A DNA stretch of 64,000 nt from Pseudomonas sp. Irchel 3H7 (GTDB lineage: Bacteria; Pseudomonadota; Gammaproteobacteria; Pseudomonadales; Pseudomonadaceae), in NCBI RefSeq assembly GCF_900187605.1, contig NZ_FYEA01000013.1, positions 62,001 to 126,000 of the forward strand, read 5' to 3'. A model generated the notes under the pieces. The model was given only the letters and a program-made list of their open reading frames with translations, did no database searches and was not told the origin of the DNA. Position numbers and translations under genes: made by a program. Below, in pieces: positions 24,117-33,784 of the stretch; position 1 is the stretch's first letter; each line of letters opens with the position of its first letter.

Positions 24117-26012
24117 ATGTCTCAGCCGATCCGCATCAAGGACCACGAAAAGGACGCACGCCTGGTGCGTAGCCGCGTCGTGTTCGGGGCCATTGCGATC
24201 ATGTTGCTGATCGGCGTGCTGATCGCGCGGCTGTATTACTTGCAGGTGATCCAGTACGAGTACCACTCGACGCTCTCGGAAAACAACCGCGTCCACGTGC
24301 AGCCGATTCCGCCGACCCGTGGGTTGATTTTCGACCGCAACGGCGTGGTGGTGGCGGACAACCGTCCGAGCTTCAGCCTGAGCATGACCCGCGAGCGCTC
24401 CGGCGACTGGCAGCAAGTGCTCGACGTTATCGTCGAAGTGCTGGAGCTGACGCCTGAAGACCGGGTTATCTTCGAAAAACGCATGCGTCAGGGGCGCCGG
24501 CCGTTCGAGCCGGTGCCGATCCTGTTCGAACTGAGCGAAGAGCAGATTGCCCGGATCGCGGTGAATCAGTTCCGCCTGCCGGGCGTGGAAGTGGTTGCAC
24601 AATTGGTTCGTCACTATCCGCAGGGCGCGCATTTCGCGCATTCGGTGGGATACATGGGGCGGATCAACGAGAAAGAGCTGAAGAGCCTCGATCCGGTCAA
24701 TTACAGCGGCACCCATCACATCGGCAAAACCGGCATCGAGCGTTTCTACGAGCCGGAATTGCACGGTCAGGTCGGTTACGAAGAAGTCGAGACCAACGCC
24801 CGTGGCCGCGTACTGCGAGTGCTCAAGCGCACCGATCCGATTCCCGGCAAGGACATCGTCCTGAGTCTGGACATCAAGTTGCAGGAAGCGGCCGAGGCAG
24901 CGTTGGGCGGGCGTCGTGGCGCGGTGGTTGCGCTGGATCCGAAGACCGGCGAGGTGCTGGCGATGGTCAGTCAGCCGAGCTTTGACCCGAACCTGTTCGT
25001 CACCGGCATCAGCTTCAAGGCCTACGCCGAGTTGCGTGATTCCATCGACCGGCCATTGTTCAACCGCGTGCTGCGCGGTCTGTATCCGCCGGGTTCGACG
25101 ATCAAGCCTGCGGTGGCGATTGCCGGTCTTGATTCCGGTGTGGTGACGGCGTCCAGTCGAGTGTTCGACCCGGGCTACTACATGCTGCCCAACTACGATC
25201 ACAAATACCGTAACTGGAACCGCACGGGCGACGGCTTTGTCGACCTCGACACGGCGATCATGCGGTCCAACGACACCTACTTCTATGACCTGGCGCACAA
25301 GCTCGGCATTGATCGGCTCTCGGCCTACATGAACAAGTTCGGCATCGGCCAGAAGGTCTCGCTGGACATGTTCGAAGAATCCCCCGGCCTGATGCCTTCC
25401 CGTGAATGGAAGCGGGCGACGCGCAAGCAGGCGTGGTTCCCCGGCGAAACCCTGATCCTCGGGATCGGCCAAGGCTACATGCAATCGACTCCGCTGCAAC
25501 TCGCCCAGGCGACTGCGCTGGTCGCCAACAAAGGCATCTGGAATCGCCCGCACCTGGCCAAATCCCTCGAAGGGGTGAAGCCGGTGGACGAGAATCCGAT
25601 GCCGGACATCGTCCTGCGTGATCCGTCAGACTGGGCCAAGGTCAACCACGGCATGCAGCAAGTGATGCACGGCGCTCGCGGTACCGCGCGCAAAGCGGCC
25701 ATCGGCGCGCAATACCGTATCGCCGGCAAATCGGGTACGGCGCAGGTCGTCGCGATCAAGCAGGGCGAGAAGTACGACCGCTCCAAGGTTCAGGAGCGTC
25801 ACCGCGACCACGCCTTGTTCGTCGGTTTCGCTCCGGCCGATGACCCGCGCATCGTCGTGTCGGTGATGGTCGAGAACGGTGAGTCCGGTTCCGGCGTTGC
25901 CGCACCCGTTGTGCGTCAGGTCATGGACGCCTGGCTGCTCGATCAGGACGGACGTTTGAAGGCCGAATACGCCAGCCCAATCAGTGCGGAGGCTACGGCC
26001 CGTGATGAATAA
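24117..26012 (+). CDS. mrdA: Penicillin-binding protein 2 (elongation transpeptidase)
   Basis: A 631-aa class B PBP that cross-links peptidoglycan in the elongasome. It has a short cytoplasmic tail, one membrane anchor (residues about 20-42), a pedestal domain and a transpeptidase domain. The active-site motifs are STIK (within GLYPPGSTIKP), SND (MRSNDTYFYDL) and KSGT (IAGKSGTAQVV). The ATG at 24117 gives MSQPIRIKDHEKD, the standard Pseudomonas start. It overlaps rodA by eight bases. Confidence 0.95.
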   Translation: MSQPIRIKDHEKDARLVRSRVVFGAIAIMLLIGVLIARLYYLQVIQYEYHSTLSENNRVHVQPIPPTRGLIFDRNGVVVADNRPSFSLSMTRERSGDWQQVLDVIVEVLELTPEDRVIFEKRMRQGRRPFEPVPILFELSEEQIARIAVNQFRLPGVEVVAQLVRHYPQGAHFAHSVGYMGRINEKELKSLDPVNYSGTHHIGKTGIERFYEPELHGQVGYEEVETNARGRVLRVLKRTDPIPGKDIVLSLDIKLQEAAEAALGGRRGAVVALDPKTGEVLAMVSQPSFDPNLFVTGISFKAYAELRDSIDRPLFNRVLRGLYPPGSTIKPAVAIAGLDSGVVTASSRVFDPGYYMLPNYDHKYRNWNRTGDGFVDLDTAIMRSNDTYFYDLAHKLGIDRLSAYMNKFGIGQKVSLDMFEESPGLMPSREWKRATRKQAWFPGETLILGIGQGYMQSTPLQLAQATALVANKGIWNRPHLAKSLEGVKPVDENPMPDIVLRDPSDWAKVNHGMQQVMHGARGTARKAAIGAQYRIAGKSGTAQVVAIKQGEKYDRSKVQERHRDHALFVGFAPADDPRIVVSVMVENGESGSGVAAPVVRQVMDAWLLDQDGRLKAEYASPISAEATARDE

Positions 26013-27147
26013 CTTTGATCGCATGCTCTCCAGTGAGGATGTGATGCGTCGCCGCGCGACGCTGCTGCAAAGACTGCATATCGATGGCCCGTTGCTGATC
26101 CTGCTGCTGATCCTCGCCGCCGGCAGCCTGTTCGTGCTGTATTCGGCGAGCGGCAAGAGCTGGGACCTGCTGGCCAAACAGGCGACCTCGTTCGGCATCG
26201 GTCTGGTGTCGATGATCGTCATCGCCCAGTTCGAGCCGCGTTTCATGGCGCGCTGGGTGCCGCTTGGTTATGTGATCGGCGTGGTGCTGCTGTTGGTGGT
26301 GGACATCATGGGCCACAACGCCATGGGCGCCACACGCTGGATCAACATCCCCGGAGTGATCCGCTTCCAGCCCTCGGAGTTCATGAAAATCCTGATGCCG
26401 GCGACCATCGCCTGGTATCTGTCCAAACGCACGTTGCCGCCGCAACTCAAGCACGTCGGCATCAGTTTGATGCTGATCGGCGTGCCGTTCATCCTGATCG
26501 TCCGCCAGCCTGATCTCGGTACTTCGCTGCTGATTCTCGCGGGCGGTGCGTTCGTGCTGTTCATGGGCGGGCTGCGCTGGCGCTGGATTCTCAGCGTGCT
26601 GGCGGCGGCGATTCCAGTGTCGGTGGCGATGTGGTTTTTCATCATGCACGACTACCAGAAGCAGCGAATCCTGACCTTCCTCGACCCGGAAAGTGATCCG
26701 CTCGGCACGGGCTGGAACATCATTCAGTCGAAAGCCGCGATCGGTTCCGGCGGCGTGTTCGGCAAAGGCTGGCTACTCGGCACCCAGTCACACCTGGATT
26801 TTCTGCCGGAAAGCCACACCGACTTCATCATTGCCGTACTCGGCGAAGAGTTCGGCCTGGTGGGCATCTGTGCGCTGTTGCTGATCTATCTATTGCTGAT
26901 CGGCCGAGGACTGGTGATCACCGCTCAGGCCCAGACGCTGTTCGGCAAATTGCTCGCCGGTGCGCTGACCATGACGTTTTTTGTTTACGTTTTCGTCAAC
27001 ATCGGTATGGTCAGTGGCCTGTTGCCGGTCGTAGGGGTGCCGTTGCCGTTCATTAGCTACGGAGGAACTTCGCTGGTGACGCTGCTGTCAGCGTTTGGGG
27101 TTTTGATGTCGATCCATACCCATCGCAAGTGGATCGCACAGGTTTGA
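26005..27147 (+). CDS. rodA: Rod-shape-determining SEDS glycosyltransferase RodA
   Basis: A 380-aa inner-membrane protein with about ten membrane segments that polymerises lipid II together with PBP2. Conserved pieces are GVIRFQPSEFMKILMPATIAW, RQPDLGTSLLI, FLPESHTDFIIAVLGEEFGL and VPLPFISYGGTSLVTLL. The ATG at 26005 overlaps the mrdA end and is preferred to a start at 25984 inside mrdA. Confidence 0.95.
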   Translation: MNNFDRMLSSEDVMRRRATLLQRLHIDGPLLILLLILAAGSLFVLYSASGKSWDLLAKQATSFGIGLVSMIVIAQFEPRFMARWVPLGYVIGVVLLLVVDIMGHNAMGATRWINIPGVIRFQPSEFMKILMPATIAWYLSKRTLPPQLKHVGISLMLIGVPFILIVRQPDLGTSLLILAGGAFVLFMGGLRWRWILSVLAAAIPVSVAMWFFIMHDYQKQRILTFLDPESDPLGTGWNIIQSKAAIGSGGVFGKGWLLGTQSHLDFLPESHTDFIIAVLGEEFGLVGICALLLIYLLLIGRGLVITAQAQTLFGKLLAGALTMTFFVYVFVNIGMVSGLLPVVGVPLPFISYGGTSLVTLLSAFGVLMSIHTHRKWIAQV

Positions 27148-27164
27148 ATAAGGTGAAGAGTTCA

Positions 27165-28175
27165 ATGCAAGTAATGCGTGGCTGGGCGACTCGATGCGCG
27201 CCGCTGGTTGGCCTGATGGGCCTGCTGGGCAGTGTGCAGGAAGCGCTGGCTGGCGAATACGAAGGCTCGCCTCAGGTGGCCGAGTTCGTCGGTGAAATGA
27301 CCCGCGACTATGGTTTCGCCGGTGAGCAATTGATGGCGGTGTTCCGCGAGGCTCAGCGTAAACAGGCGATTCTCGACGCCATTTCCAGACCTGCCGAGCG
27401 CGTGAAGCAGTGGAAAGAATACCGCCCGATGTTCATCACCGACGCGCGTATCGCCCGTGGTGTGGATTTCTGGCGTCAGCATGAGGCCACGCTGGCCCGT
27501 GCCGAGCAGGAATACGGCGTACCGGCACAAGTCATCGTGTCGATCATCGGCGTTGAAACCTTTTTCGGACGTAATACCGGTAATTACCGGGTGATCGATG
27601 CCTTGTCGACGCTCGGTTTCGACTATCCTCCCCGTGCCGAATTTTTCCGCAAGGAACTGCGTGAGTTCCTGCTGCTGGCGCGTGAAGAACAGGTCGATCC
27701 ATTGACCCTCAAAGGCTCGTACGCCGGGGCCATGGGCCTGCCGCAGTTCATGCCGAGCAGCTTTCGTGCGTATGCGGTGGATTTCGACGGTGACGGCCAC
27801 ATCAATATCTGGAACAACCCGGATGATGCGATTGGCAGCGTAGCGAGCTATTTCAAACGTCATGGCTGGGTTGCCGGTGAGCCGGTAGTCAGCCGTGCCG
27901 ATGTGCGTGGCGAGCAGGTTGATGAAGGCCTGACCACCGGCATCGAACCGACGAAAACCGTTGGAGAGTTGCGGGTGCTGGGCTGGTCAAGTCATGATGC
28001 GCTGCGCGATGATATGCCGGTGACTGCATTTCGCCTCGAAGGCGACAACGGCCCTGAATACTGGATGGGCCTGAAGAATTTCTACGCGATCACGCGTTAT
28101 AACCGCAGCGTGATGTACGCCATGGCCGTACATCAACTGTCTGAACAGCTGGTACAAGCACGGGGCGTCAAGTAA
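27165..28175 (+). CDS. mltB: Lytic murein transglycosylase B
   Basis: A 336-aa transglycosylase of the MltB/SltB family that cleaves glycan strands to 1,6-anhydro-muropeptides. It has an N-terminal export signal (about 1-32, ending EALAGEY) without a lipobox Cys, so it is probably soluble and periplasmic. The catalytic Glu is in IIGVETFFGRN; GAMGLPQFMPSSFRAYAVDF and DIWxNP-type sequence (INIWNNPDDAIGSVASYF) are characteristic. AAGGTGAAGAG precedes the ATG. It overlaps rlpA by one base (TAATG). Confidence 0.93.
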   Translation: MQVMRGWATRCAPLVGLMGLLGSVQEALAGEYEGSPQVAEFVGEMTRDYGFAGEQLMAVFREAQRKQAILDAISRPAERVKQWKEYRPMFITDARIARGVDFWRQHEATLARAEQEYGVPAQVIVSIIGVETFFGRNTGNYRVIDALSTLGFDYPPRAEFFRKELREFLLLAREEQVDPLTLKGSYAGAMGLPQFMPSSFRAYAVDFDGDGHINIWNNPDDAIGSVASYFKRHGWVAGEPVVSRADVRGEQVDEGLTTGIEPTKTVGELRVLGWSSHDALRDDMPVTAFRLEGDNGPEYWMGLKNFYAITRYNRSVMYAMAVHQLSEQLVQARGVK

Positions 28176-29185
28176 TGCGGGCATTGCCTAACAATAAACC
28201 CCTGAAGCTGGTGGCATTCGCTGTGTTGGCGGTATTGGTCGCCAGTTGCACGACCAGCCGTTCCCCGACGCCGAAAACCTCCAATACCGCTGTGCGAGCG
28301 CAGCCGGGTCTGGATATCAACCGCGCGCACAAAGATGGCGCGCCGTGGTGGGACGTCGATGTTTCGCGCATTCCTGATGCCACACCAACCCTGCACACCG
28401 GTCCGTACAAGGCCAACCCGTACACCGTACTGGGCAAAACCTACTTCCCGTTGCAGGAATCCAAGACCTACGTCGCCTCCGGCACGGCGTCCTGGTATGG
28501 CACCAAGTTTCACGGCCAGAACACCGCCAATGGCGAGGTTTACGACCTGTACGGCATGAGTGCCGCGCACAAGACATTGCCACTGCCAAGTTACGTTCGG
28601 GTGACCAACCTGGACAACAACCGCACGGTGATCCTGCGCGTCAACGACCGTGGGCCGTTCTATTCCGATCGCATCATCGACTTGTCGTACGCCGCCGCGA
28701 AAAAACTCGGTTACGCCGAAACCGGTACTGCGCGCGTCAAGGTTGAAGGCATCGATCCGCAGCAATACTGGGCCGCCAAGGGCCGTCCGGCACCGTTGAT
28801 GCTCAACGAGCCACAGGTCGCGCAGAACAGCGCTCCGGTGATCACGGCTTCGGCTGGCACCGTCGAGCAATGGACGCCACCGCCGCAGCAACATGCCTCC
28901 GACACCGTCCCCGTGCCGATGAGTGCAAAAAAAAACGCTTCTGCAACAGCAACTGGCCAGTATCTGCAGGTGGGCGCGTTCGCCAACCCGGACGCTGCAG
29001 AACTCCTGAGGTCGAAGCTCAGCGGGATGGTGAGCGCTCCGGTGTTCATCAGTTCGATCGTGCGCAATCAGCAGACCCTGCACAGGGTGCGACTGGGGCC
29101 GATCGGCTCGCCGGGTGAAATTGCCCAGGTGCAGAACAGCGTGCGCCTGGCCAACCTTGGTTCGCCAAGTGTGGTCACCGAGTAA
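28175..29185 (+). CDS. rlpA: Septal-ring lytic transglycosylase RlpA
   Basis: A 336-aa lipoprotein (lipobox LVASC, Cys25). The double-psi beta-barrel domain (residues about 100-195) has the catalytic region ASWYGTKFHGQNTANGEVYD, SAAHKTLPLPSYVRV and VNDRGPF. The C-terminal SPOR domain (about 262-335) binds denuded septal glycan. In Pseudomonas RlpA cleaves peptide-free glycan and helps separate daughter cells. It is in operon with mltB. Confidence 0.94.
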   Translation: MRALPNNKPLKLVAFAVLAVLVASCTTSRSPTPKTSNTAVRAQPGLDINRAHKDGAPWWDVDVSRIPDATPTLHTGPYKANPYTVLGKTYFPLQESKTYVASGTASWYGTKFHGQNTANGEVYDLYGMSAAHKTLPLPSYVRVTNLDNNRTVILRVNDRGPFYSDRIIDLSYAAAKKLGYAETGTARVKVEGIDPQQYWAAKGRPAPLMLNEPQVAQNSAPVITASAGTVEQWTPPPQQHASDTVPVPMSAKKNASATATGQYLQVGAFANPDAAELLRSKLSGMVSAPVFISSIVRNQQTLHRVRLGPIGSPGEIAQVQNSVRLANLGSPSVVTE

Positions 29186-29204
29186 TACGTAGAACTTGAT
29201 TGAC

Positions 29205-29233
29205 GGTTCACTTGCAGTATTGGGGGGTGAACC
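29205..29233. other. Short hairpin between rlpA and dacA
   Basis: GGTTCAC (29205-29211) and GTGAACC (29227-29233) form a perfect 7-bp stem with a 15-base loop ending in a G-run. There is no following T-run, so a classical terminator is not supported. The 187-base gap between rlpA and dacA is large for this cluster and probably holds a dacA promoter. Confidence 0.35.
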
Positions 29234-29372
29234 AGGTTGTTGGCTCGTCGAAGAACAAAAGCCCGGCAAGGGTGACTGGAGTGAGCAACTGAACACGCGA
29301 TGGCTCGTTAGAAAGTCATCTGATTAAATTTTGTCCGCAAGGACAGTTTCCATTAGCGATTTCGAGAGACGG

Positions 29373-30530
29373 ATGAACATCACCACCTTTGCCAAACGCC
29401 TGTGTCTGCTAGTCCCGCTGCTCCTCTCGCCAGCCGCCTTCGCGGCCGAGATGATGCCGTCGCCACCGCAACTGGCCGCCAAAGCCTACGTCCTGATGGA
29501 TGCCAGCAGCGGCAACGTGCTGGTCGAGAACAATGGCGACCAGCGTCTGCCACCGGCCAGCCTGACCAAGCTGATGACCGCGTACATCGCGACCCTGGAA
29601 ATCCGTCGTGGCCAGATCGGTGAAAACGATCCGGTGACCGTCAGCGAAAACGCCTGGCGTACCGGCGGTTCGCGGATGTTCATCAAAGTCGGCTCGCAGG
29701 TCACTGTCAGCGACCTGCTGCACGGCATCATCATCCAGTCCGGCAACGACGCCAGCGTCGCGCTGTCCGAGCACATCGCCGGCAGCGAAGACGCGTTCGC
29801 CGACCTGATGAACAAGACAGTCGCTGATCTGGGCATGACCAATTCCCACTTCATGAACCCGACCGGTCTGCCAAACCCTGAGCACTACTCGTCGGCTCAC
29901 GACATGGCGATCCTGGCCCGTGCGATCATCCACGAAGACCCGGCTCACTATGCGATCTACTCGCAGAAAGAGTTCTTCTGGAACGGCATCAAGCAGCCTA
30001 ACCGCAACCTGCTGCTGTGGCGCGACAAGACCGTCGACGGTCTGAAAACCGGTCACACCGATGAAGCCGGCTACTGCATGGTGTCCTCGGCTGTACGTGA
30101 CGGCCAGCGCCTGATCGCCGTGGTGTTCGGCACCAACAGCGAAGTGGCTCGCGCCGCTGAAACCCAGAAGCTGCTGACTTACGGCTTCCGCTTCTTCGAA
30201 ACCCAGACCTTCTATCAGAAGGGCACCGAACTGGCTCAGGCCCCGGTGTGGAAAGGCACCACCAATCAAGTCAAGGCCGGCCTGGCTGAAGACCTGACCA
30301 TGACCCTGCCAAAAGGCCAGCTGAAGAAGCTCGCTGCGAGCATGACCATGAACCCGCAACTGACCGCGCCAATCGCCAAGGGCGACGTGATCGGTAAAGT
30401 CGAAGTCAAACTGGAAGACAAGGTCGTGCACAGCGCCGACCTGATCGCTCTGGATGGCGTCGAGGAGGGTGGTATCTTCCGCCGCATGTGGGATAGCATC
30501 CGTCTATTCTTCTACGGCTTGTTCAACTGA
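29373..30530 (+). CDS. dacA: D-alanyl-D-alanine carboxypeptidase (PBP5/6 type)
   Basis: A 385-aa class C penicillin-binding protein that trims the terminal D-Ala from pentapeptides. The signal peptide ends at PAAFAAEM. Active-site motifs are SLTK (PASLTKLMTAY), SGN (IIQSGNDASVAL) and KTG (VDGLKTGHTDEAGYC). The C-terminus (RRMWDSIRLFFYGLFN) is an amphipathic helix that anchors the protein to the outer face of the inner membrane. The ATG at 29373 follows GAGAGACGG. Confidence 0.95.
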   Translation: MNITTFAKRLCLLVPLLLSPAAFAAEMMPSPPQLAAKAYVLMDASSGNVLVENNGDQRLPPASLTKLMTAYIATLEIRRGQIGENDPVTVSENAWRTGGSRMFIKVGSQVTVSDLLHGIIIQSGNDASVALSEHIAGSEDAFADLMNKTVADLGMTNSHFMNPTGLPNPEHYSSAHDMAILARAIIHEDPAHYAIYSQKEFFWNGIKQPNRNLLLWRDKTVDGLKTGHTDEAGYCMVSSAVRDGQRLIAVVFGTNSEVARAAETQKLLTYGFRFFETQTFYQKGTELAQAPVWKGTTNQVKAGLAEDLTMTLPKGQLKKLAASMTMNPQLTAPIAKGDVIGKVEVKLEDKVVHSADLIALDGVEEGGIFRRMWDSIRLFFYGLFN

Positions 30531-30544
30531 TTTGTGTTGACCTG

Positions 30545-30577
30545 CATGGCCCCGCCCCGATCCGGTGCGGGGCCATG
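30545..30577. other. Perfect inverted repeat after dacA
   Basis: CATGGCCCCGC (30545-30555) pairs perfectly with GCGGGGCCATG (30567-30577), an 11-bp GC-rich stem 15 bases after the dacA stop. No T-run follows, so it may protect the mRNA 3' end or attenuate transcription into ybeD-lipB-lipA rather than fully end it. Confidence 0.55.
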
Positions 30578-30615
30578 TGCGTTACCACGGCTTGCGCTCT
30601 AGAGGCCGTTACGCC

Positions 30616-30891
30616 ATGACCGATACCGAAGTAAAGGCGCCAAAGATCGAATTTCCCCAGGTTGATTATCCCGTTAAGGTGATCAGCGATACCGGCGTTG
30701 GCAACAAAGACAAGATCATCGACATCGTCAAGAAACACGCGACCATCAATGATGAACGCATCGACGAGCGTCAAAGCACCAACGGCAAATACACCACCAT
30801 TCAGTTGCACATCGTCGCGACCGATCAGGATCAGCTGTACAACATCAACAGCGAACTGCGGGCGACCGGCTTCGTGCACATGGTGTTGTGA
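30616..30891 (+). CDS. DUF493 family protein YbeD
   Basis: A 91-aa small cytoplasmic protein with an ACT-like ferredoxin fold. IEFPQVDYPVKVISDTG and YTTIQLHIVATDQDQLYNI are family sequence. The molecular function is not established, but the gene is nearly always next to dacA and lipB, and that is the case here. The ATG at 30616 is chosen; the in-frame extension upstream overlaps the hairpin. The stop overlaps the lipB start by one base. Confidence 0.9.
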   Translation: MTDTEVKAPKIEFPQVDYPVKVISDTGVGNKDKIIDIVKKHATINDERIDERQSTNGKYTTIQLHIVATDQDQLYNINSELRATGFVHMVL

Positions 30892-31538
30892 TGCCGGGCA
30901 CGCTGGGCTTTCGTGAGCTCGGCCAGATGGCTTACGAGCCGGTCTGGCATGCCATGCAACGTTTTACCAACGAACGCGGCAGCGATGCCGCCGACGAAAT
31001 CTGGCTCGTCGAACACCCGCCGGTGTTCACTCAGGGCCAGGCCGGCAAGGCCGAACACCTGTTGCTACCGGGCGATATCCCGGTAGTGCAGGTCGATCGC
31101 GGCGGGCAGGTGACTTATCATGGTCCCGGCCAGTTGGTGGCCTACCTGCTGCTGGATGTACGCAAGCTGGGTTTCGGCGTGCGTGATCTGGTCAGCCGCA
31201 TGGAGCTTTGCCTGATCGAACTGCTGGCCAGTTACGGGGTAACCGCAGCGGCCAAGCCAGACGCTCCCGGCGTGTACGTCGACGGGGCGAAAATCGCTTC
31301 TCTGGGTTTGCGGATTCGCCACGGTTGTTCCTTTCATGGCCTGGCCCTGAACGTGGATATGAACCTGGAACCGTTTCGACGGATTAATCCCTGCGGCTAC
31401 GCCGGGCTGGCGATGACCCAGCTGAGCGACCACGCAGGATCGATTGAATTTGCCGAGGTAAGTGCCCGGCTGCGTGCGCAGCTCGTCAAACACCTCGACT
31501 ATGCTGAGCAGACGACCCTGACGGGCGGAATCGACTGA
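30891..31538 (+). CDS. lipB: Octanoyl-[acyl-carrier-protein]:protein octanoyltransferase
   Basis: A 215-aa enzyme that moves octanoate from ACP to lipoyl domains, the first step of lipoate synthesis. Conserved motifs are DRGGQVTYHGPGQLVAYLL, KIASLGLRIRHGCSFHGLAL (with the catalytic Lys) and INPCGYAGLAMTQL (with the catalytic Cys). Either the GTG at 30888 or the ATG at 30891 is possible; I prefer the ATG. It ends one base before lipA. Confidence 0.94.
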   Translation: MPGTLGFRELGQMAYEPVWHAMQRFTNERGSDAADEIWLVEHPPVFTQGQAGKAEHLLLPGDIPVVQVDRGGQVTYHGPGQLVAYLLLDVRKLGFGVRDLVSRMELCLIELLASYGVTAAAKPDAPGVYVDGAKIASLGLRIRHGCSFHGLALNVDMNLEPFRRINPCGYAGLAMTQLSDHAGSIEFAEVSARLRAQLVKHLDYAEQTTLTGGID

Positions 31539-31539
31539 T

Positions 31540-32562
31540 ATGACTACTGATGCAGTGCAAACCATGATCCCGACGCTCGACGTGACCGAGCGCCCGGCCC
31601 CGCGTCCCAAGGTAGAAGCCGGCGTCAAGCTGCGCGGCGCCGAGAAGGTTGCACGCATTCCGGTAAAGATCATTCCGACCACCGAGCTGCCGAAGAAACC
31701 TGACTGGATTCGTGTGCGCATCCCGGTTTCCCCGGAAGTCGACCGGATCAAGAGCCTGCTGCGCAAACACAAGCTGCACAGTGTTTGCGAAGAAGCGTCC
31801 TGCCCGAACCTCGGCGAGTGCTTCTCCGGCGGCACCGCGACCTTCATGATCATGGGTGACATCTGCACCCGTCGCTGCCCGTTCTGCGACGTTGGCCACG
31901 GTCGTCCGAAGCCACTGGACGTCAACGAGCCGGAAAGCCTGGCCATCGCCATCGCTGACCTTAAACTCAAGTACGTGGTGATCACCTCGGTTGACCGCGA
32001 CGACCTGCGTGACGGCGGTGCCCAGCACTTTGCCGACTGCATCCGCGAAATCCGCAAACTGTCGCCGAACGTACAGCTGGAAACCCTGGTTCCAGACTAC
32101 CGTGGTCGCATGGACGTCGCCCTGGAAATCACCGCCGCCGAGCCGCCGGATGTGTTCAACCACAACCTGGAAACCGTGCCACGTCTGTACAAGGCCGCGC
32201 GTCCAGGTTCGGATTACCAGTGGTCGCTGACCCTGCTGCAACGCTTCAAACAGATGATGCCGCACATTCCGACCAAATCCGGCCTGATGCTGGGTCTGGG
32301 CGAGACCGACGACGAAGTCATCGAAGTCATGAAACGCATGCGCGAACACGACATCGACATGCTGACCCTGGGCCAGTACCTGCAGCCGTCGCGCAGCCAC
32401 TTGCCGGTGCAGCGTTTCGTGCACCCGGACACCTTCGCCTGGTTCGCCGAGGAAGGTTACAAGATGGGCTTCAAGAACGTTGCCTCGGGCCCGCTGGTAC
32501 GATCTTCGTACCATGCCGACGAGCAAGCGAAGTTGGTCAAGGCTGAGCTGCTGGGTTCCTGA
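31540..32562 (+). CDS. lipA: Lipoyl synthase
   Basis: A 340-aa radical-SAM enzyme that inserts two sulfur atoms into protein-bound octanoate. It has the auxiliary cluster cysteines in CEEASCPNLGEC and the radical-SAM triad in CTRRCPFCDV. The C-terminal SSYHADEQA supplies the conserved Ser. It closes the proA-to-lipA run and is followed by a clear terminator. Confidence 0.96.
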   Translation: MTTDAVQTMIPTLDVTERPAPRPKVEAGVKLRGAEKVARIPVKIIPTTELPKKPDWIRVRIPVSPEVDRIKSLLRKHKLHSVCEEASCPNLGECFSGGTATFMIMGDICTRRCPFCDVGHGRPKPLDVNEPESLAIAIADLKLKYVVITSVDRDDLRDGGAQHFADCIREIRKLSPNVQLETLVPDYRGRMDVALEITAAEPPDVFNHNLETVPRLYKAARPGSDYQWSLTLLQRFKQMMPHIPTKSGLMLGLGETDDEVIEVMKRMREHDIDMLTLGQYLQPSRSHLPVQRFVHPDTFAWFAEEGYKMGFKNVASGPLVRSSYHADEQAKLVKAELLGS

Positions 32563-32582
32563 TCCGGCGCTGAATGAAAAAC

Positions 32583-32619
32583 TGCCCGCCGAGGTTTAAC
32601 GCCCGGCGGGCATTTTTTT
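32583..32619 (+). terminator. Rho-independent terminator after lipA
   Basis: TGCCCGCCG (32583-32591) and CGGCGGGCA (32604-32612) form a 9-bp GC-rich stem followed directly by seven T residues. It lies 20 bases after the lipA stop codon. Confidence 0.93.
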
Positions 32620-32733
32620 GCCCGTCTTACATTCGATGCTGATTTTTCCTGCAACCTGCGGCGTGGCCGACCCTCTTCTGTTTGCCGCCGTTCCTGACTA
32701 CTGTGTGTGCATGACTCACAGGGAGATCCAAGG

Positions 32734-33681
32734 ATGACCGTTCGACCGACCCATACTCTTTGCCCACACAGAGCCGTGCCTGCACTGCCCTCGGAAGGGT
32801 TGATCGGCGTGATTGCGCCGGCGGGCCCCGGAGCTCTGGACACCGAGAAAGCGCTGCAATGGATGCGCGCCCGTGGTTATGGGCTGAAGGTGTTTCCCGG
32901 TGTTTATGAAAAGGACGGCTATCTGGCCGGCAGTGACGATATACGCCTGCGTGACCTGCACGCAGCGTTCGCTGATCCCGAGGTCGATGCGATCATTTGC
33001 CTGCGCGGCGGTTACGGTACGCCGCGCTTGCTCGACCGCATCGACTATGACCTGCTGAGCCGCAACGCCAAGCCGTTCGTCGGCTACAGCGATATCACCG
33101 CGCTGCACCTGGCTATCAGTCGATACGCAGGATTTGTGACCTTTCACGGGCCACTGCTCAACGCCGACCTGTTGGGTGACAAGGAGCCGCCGACCGTTAC
33201 TTCGTTCTTCGCCATGCTGCGTGGGCAATTGAAGGCGGGGAGTGTGTTCAGCCATCCGGTGGCGTATCCGTTGACCACTGTCGAGCCTGGTATCGCGCAC
33301 GGCCGATTGCTCGGCGGTAATCTGGCGATGATCGCTGCGACGTTGGGTACGCCTTACGAAATCGATGTCGAGGGGGTAATTCTGCTGATCGAGGACATCA
33401 ACGAGCCGCTGTATCGCATTGATCGCTTGCTGACCCAGATGCGCCTGGCCGGCAAGTTGGCGAAGTTGCGGGGGGTGTTGGTCGGGGACATTGCCGGCGT
33501 GGATGTCGCAGCGCTGAACCGCCTGCTCAAGCAGACGTTCGAGCTTTTACGAATTCCGGTGTTGTCGGGGTGGCGCAGCGGGCATTGCGATCCGAACCTG
33601 ACGTTGCCAATGGGCGCGCTGGTGCGGCTGGATGCGGGGAAGCAGGAGTTGATGCTGGAGCAGGATGTCGTCACCCGATAG
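32734..33681 (+). CDS. ldcA: Muramoyltetrapeptide (LD-) carboxypeptidase
   Basis: A 315-aa cytoplasmic serine peptidase of family S66 that removes D-Ala from recycled murein tetrapeptide, producing the substrate used by Mpl. The nucleophile Ser is in FVGYSDITALH; the Glu is in LLIEDINEPLYRIDRLL and the His in SGHCDPNLTLPMG. GGGAG precedes the ATG at 32734. Together with mpl at the left end, it covers the peptide-recycling branch. Confidence 0.92.
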   Translation: MTVRPTHTLCPHRAVPALPSEGLIGVIAPAGPGALDTEKALQWMRARGYGLKVFPGVYEKDGYLAGSDDIRLRDLHAAFADPEVDAIICLRGGYGTPRLLDRIDYDLLSRNAKPFVGYSDITALHLAISRYAGFVTFHGPLLNADLLGDKEPPTVTSFFAMLRGQLKAGSVFSHPVAYPLTTVEPGIAHGRLLGGNLAMIAATLGTPYEIDVEGVILLIEDINEPLYRIDRLLTQMRLAGKLAKLRGVLVGDIAGVDVAALNRLLKQTFELLRIPVLSGWRSGHCDPNLTLPMGALVRLDAGKQELMLEQDVVTR

Positions 33682-33696
33682 TGTGTGGGTGAAGCA

Positions 33697-33775
33697 AAAA
33701 GATCGCAGCCTTCGGCAGCTCTTACAGGGGATTGATATTTGCCCTGTAGGAGCTGCCGAAGGCTGCGATCTTTTG
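33697..33775. repeat. REP hairpin, family R1, copy 1
   Basis: AAAAAGATCGCAGCCTTCGG at the left is the complement of CCGAAGGCTGCGATCTTTT at the right; the inner arms GGCAGCTC.TACAGGG and CCCTGTAGGAGCTGCC also pair. It lies between two convergent genes (ldcA and the lytic transglycosylase gene). Four more copies are in this window. Confidence 0.9.
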
Positions 33776-33784
33776 ATTTTTACT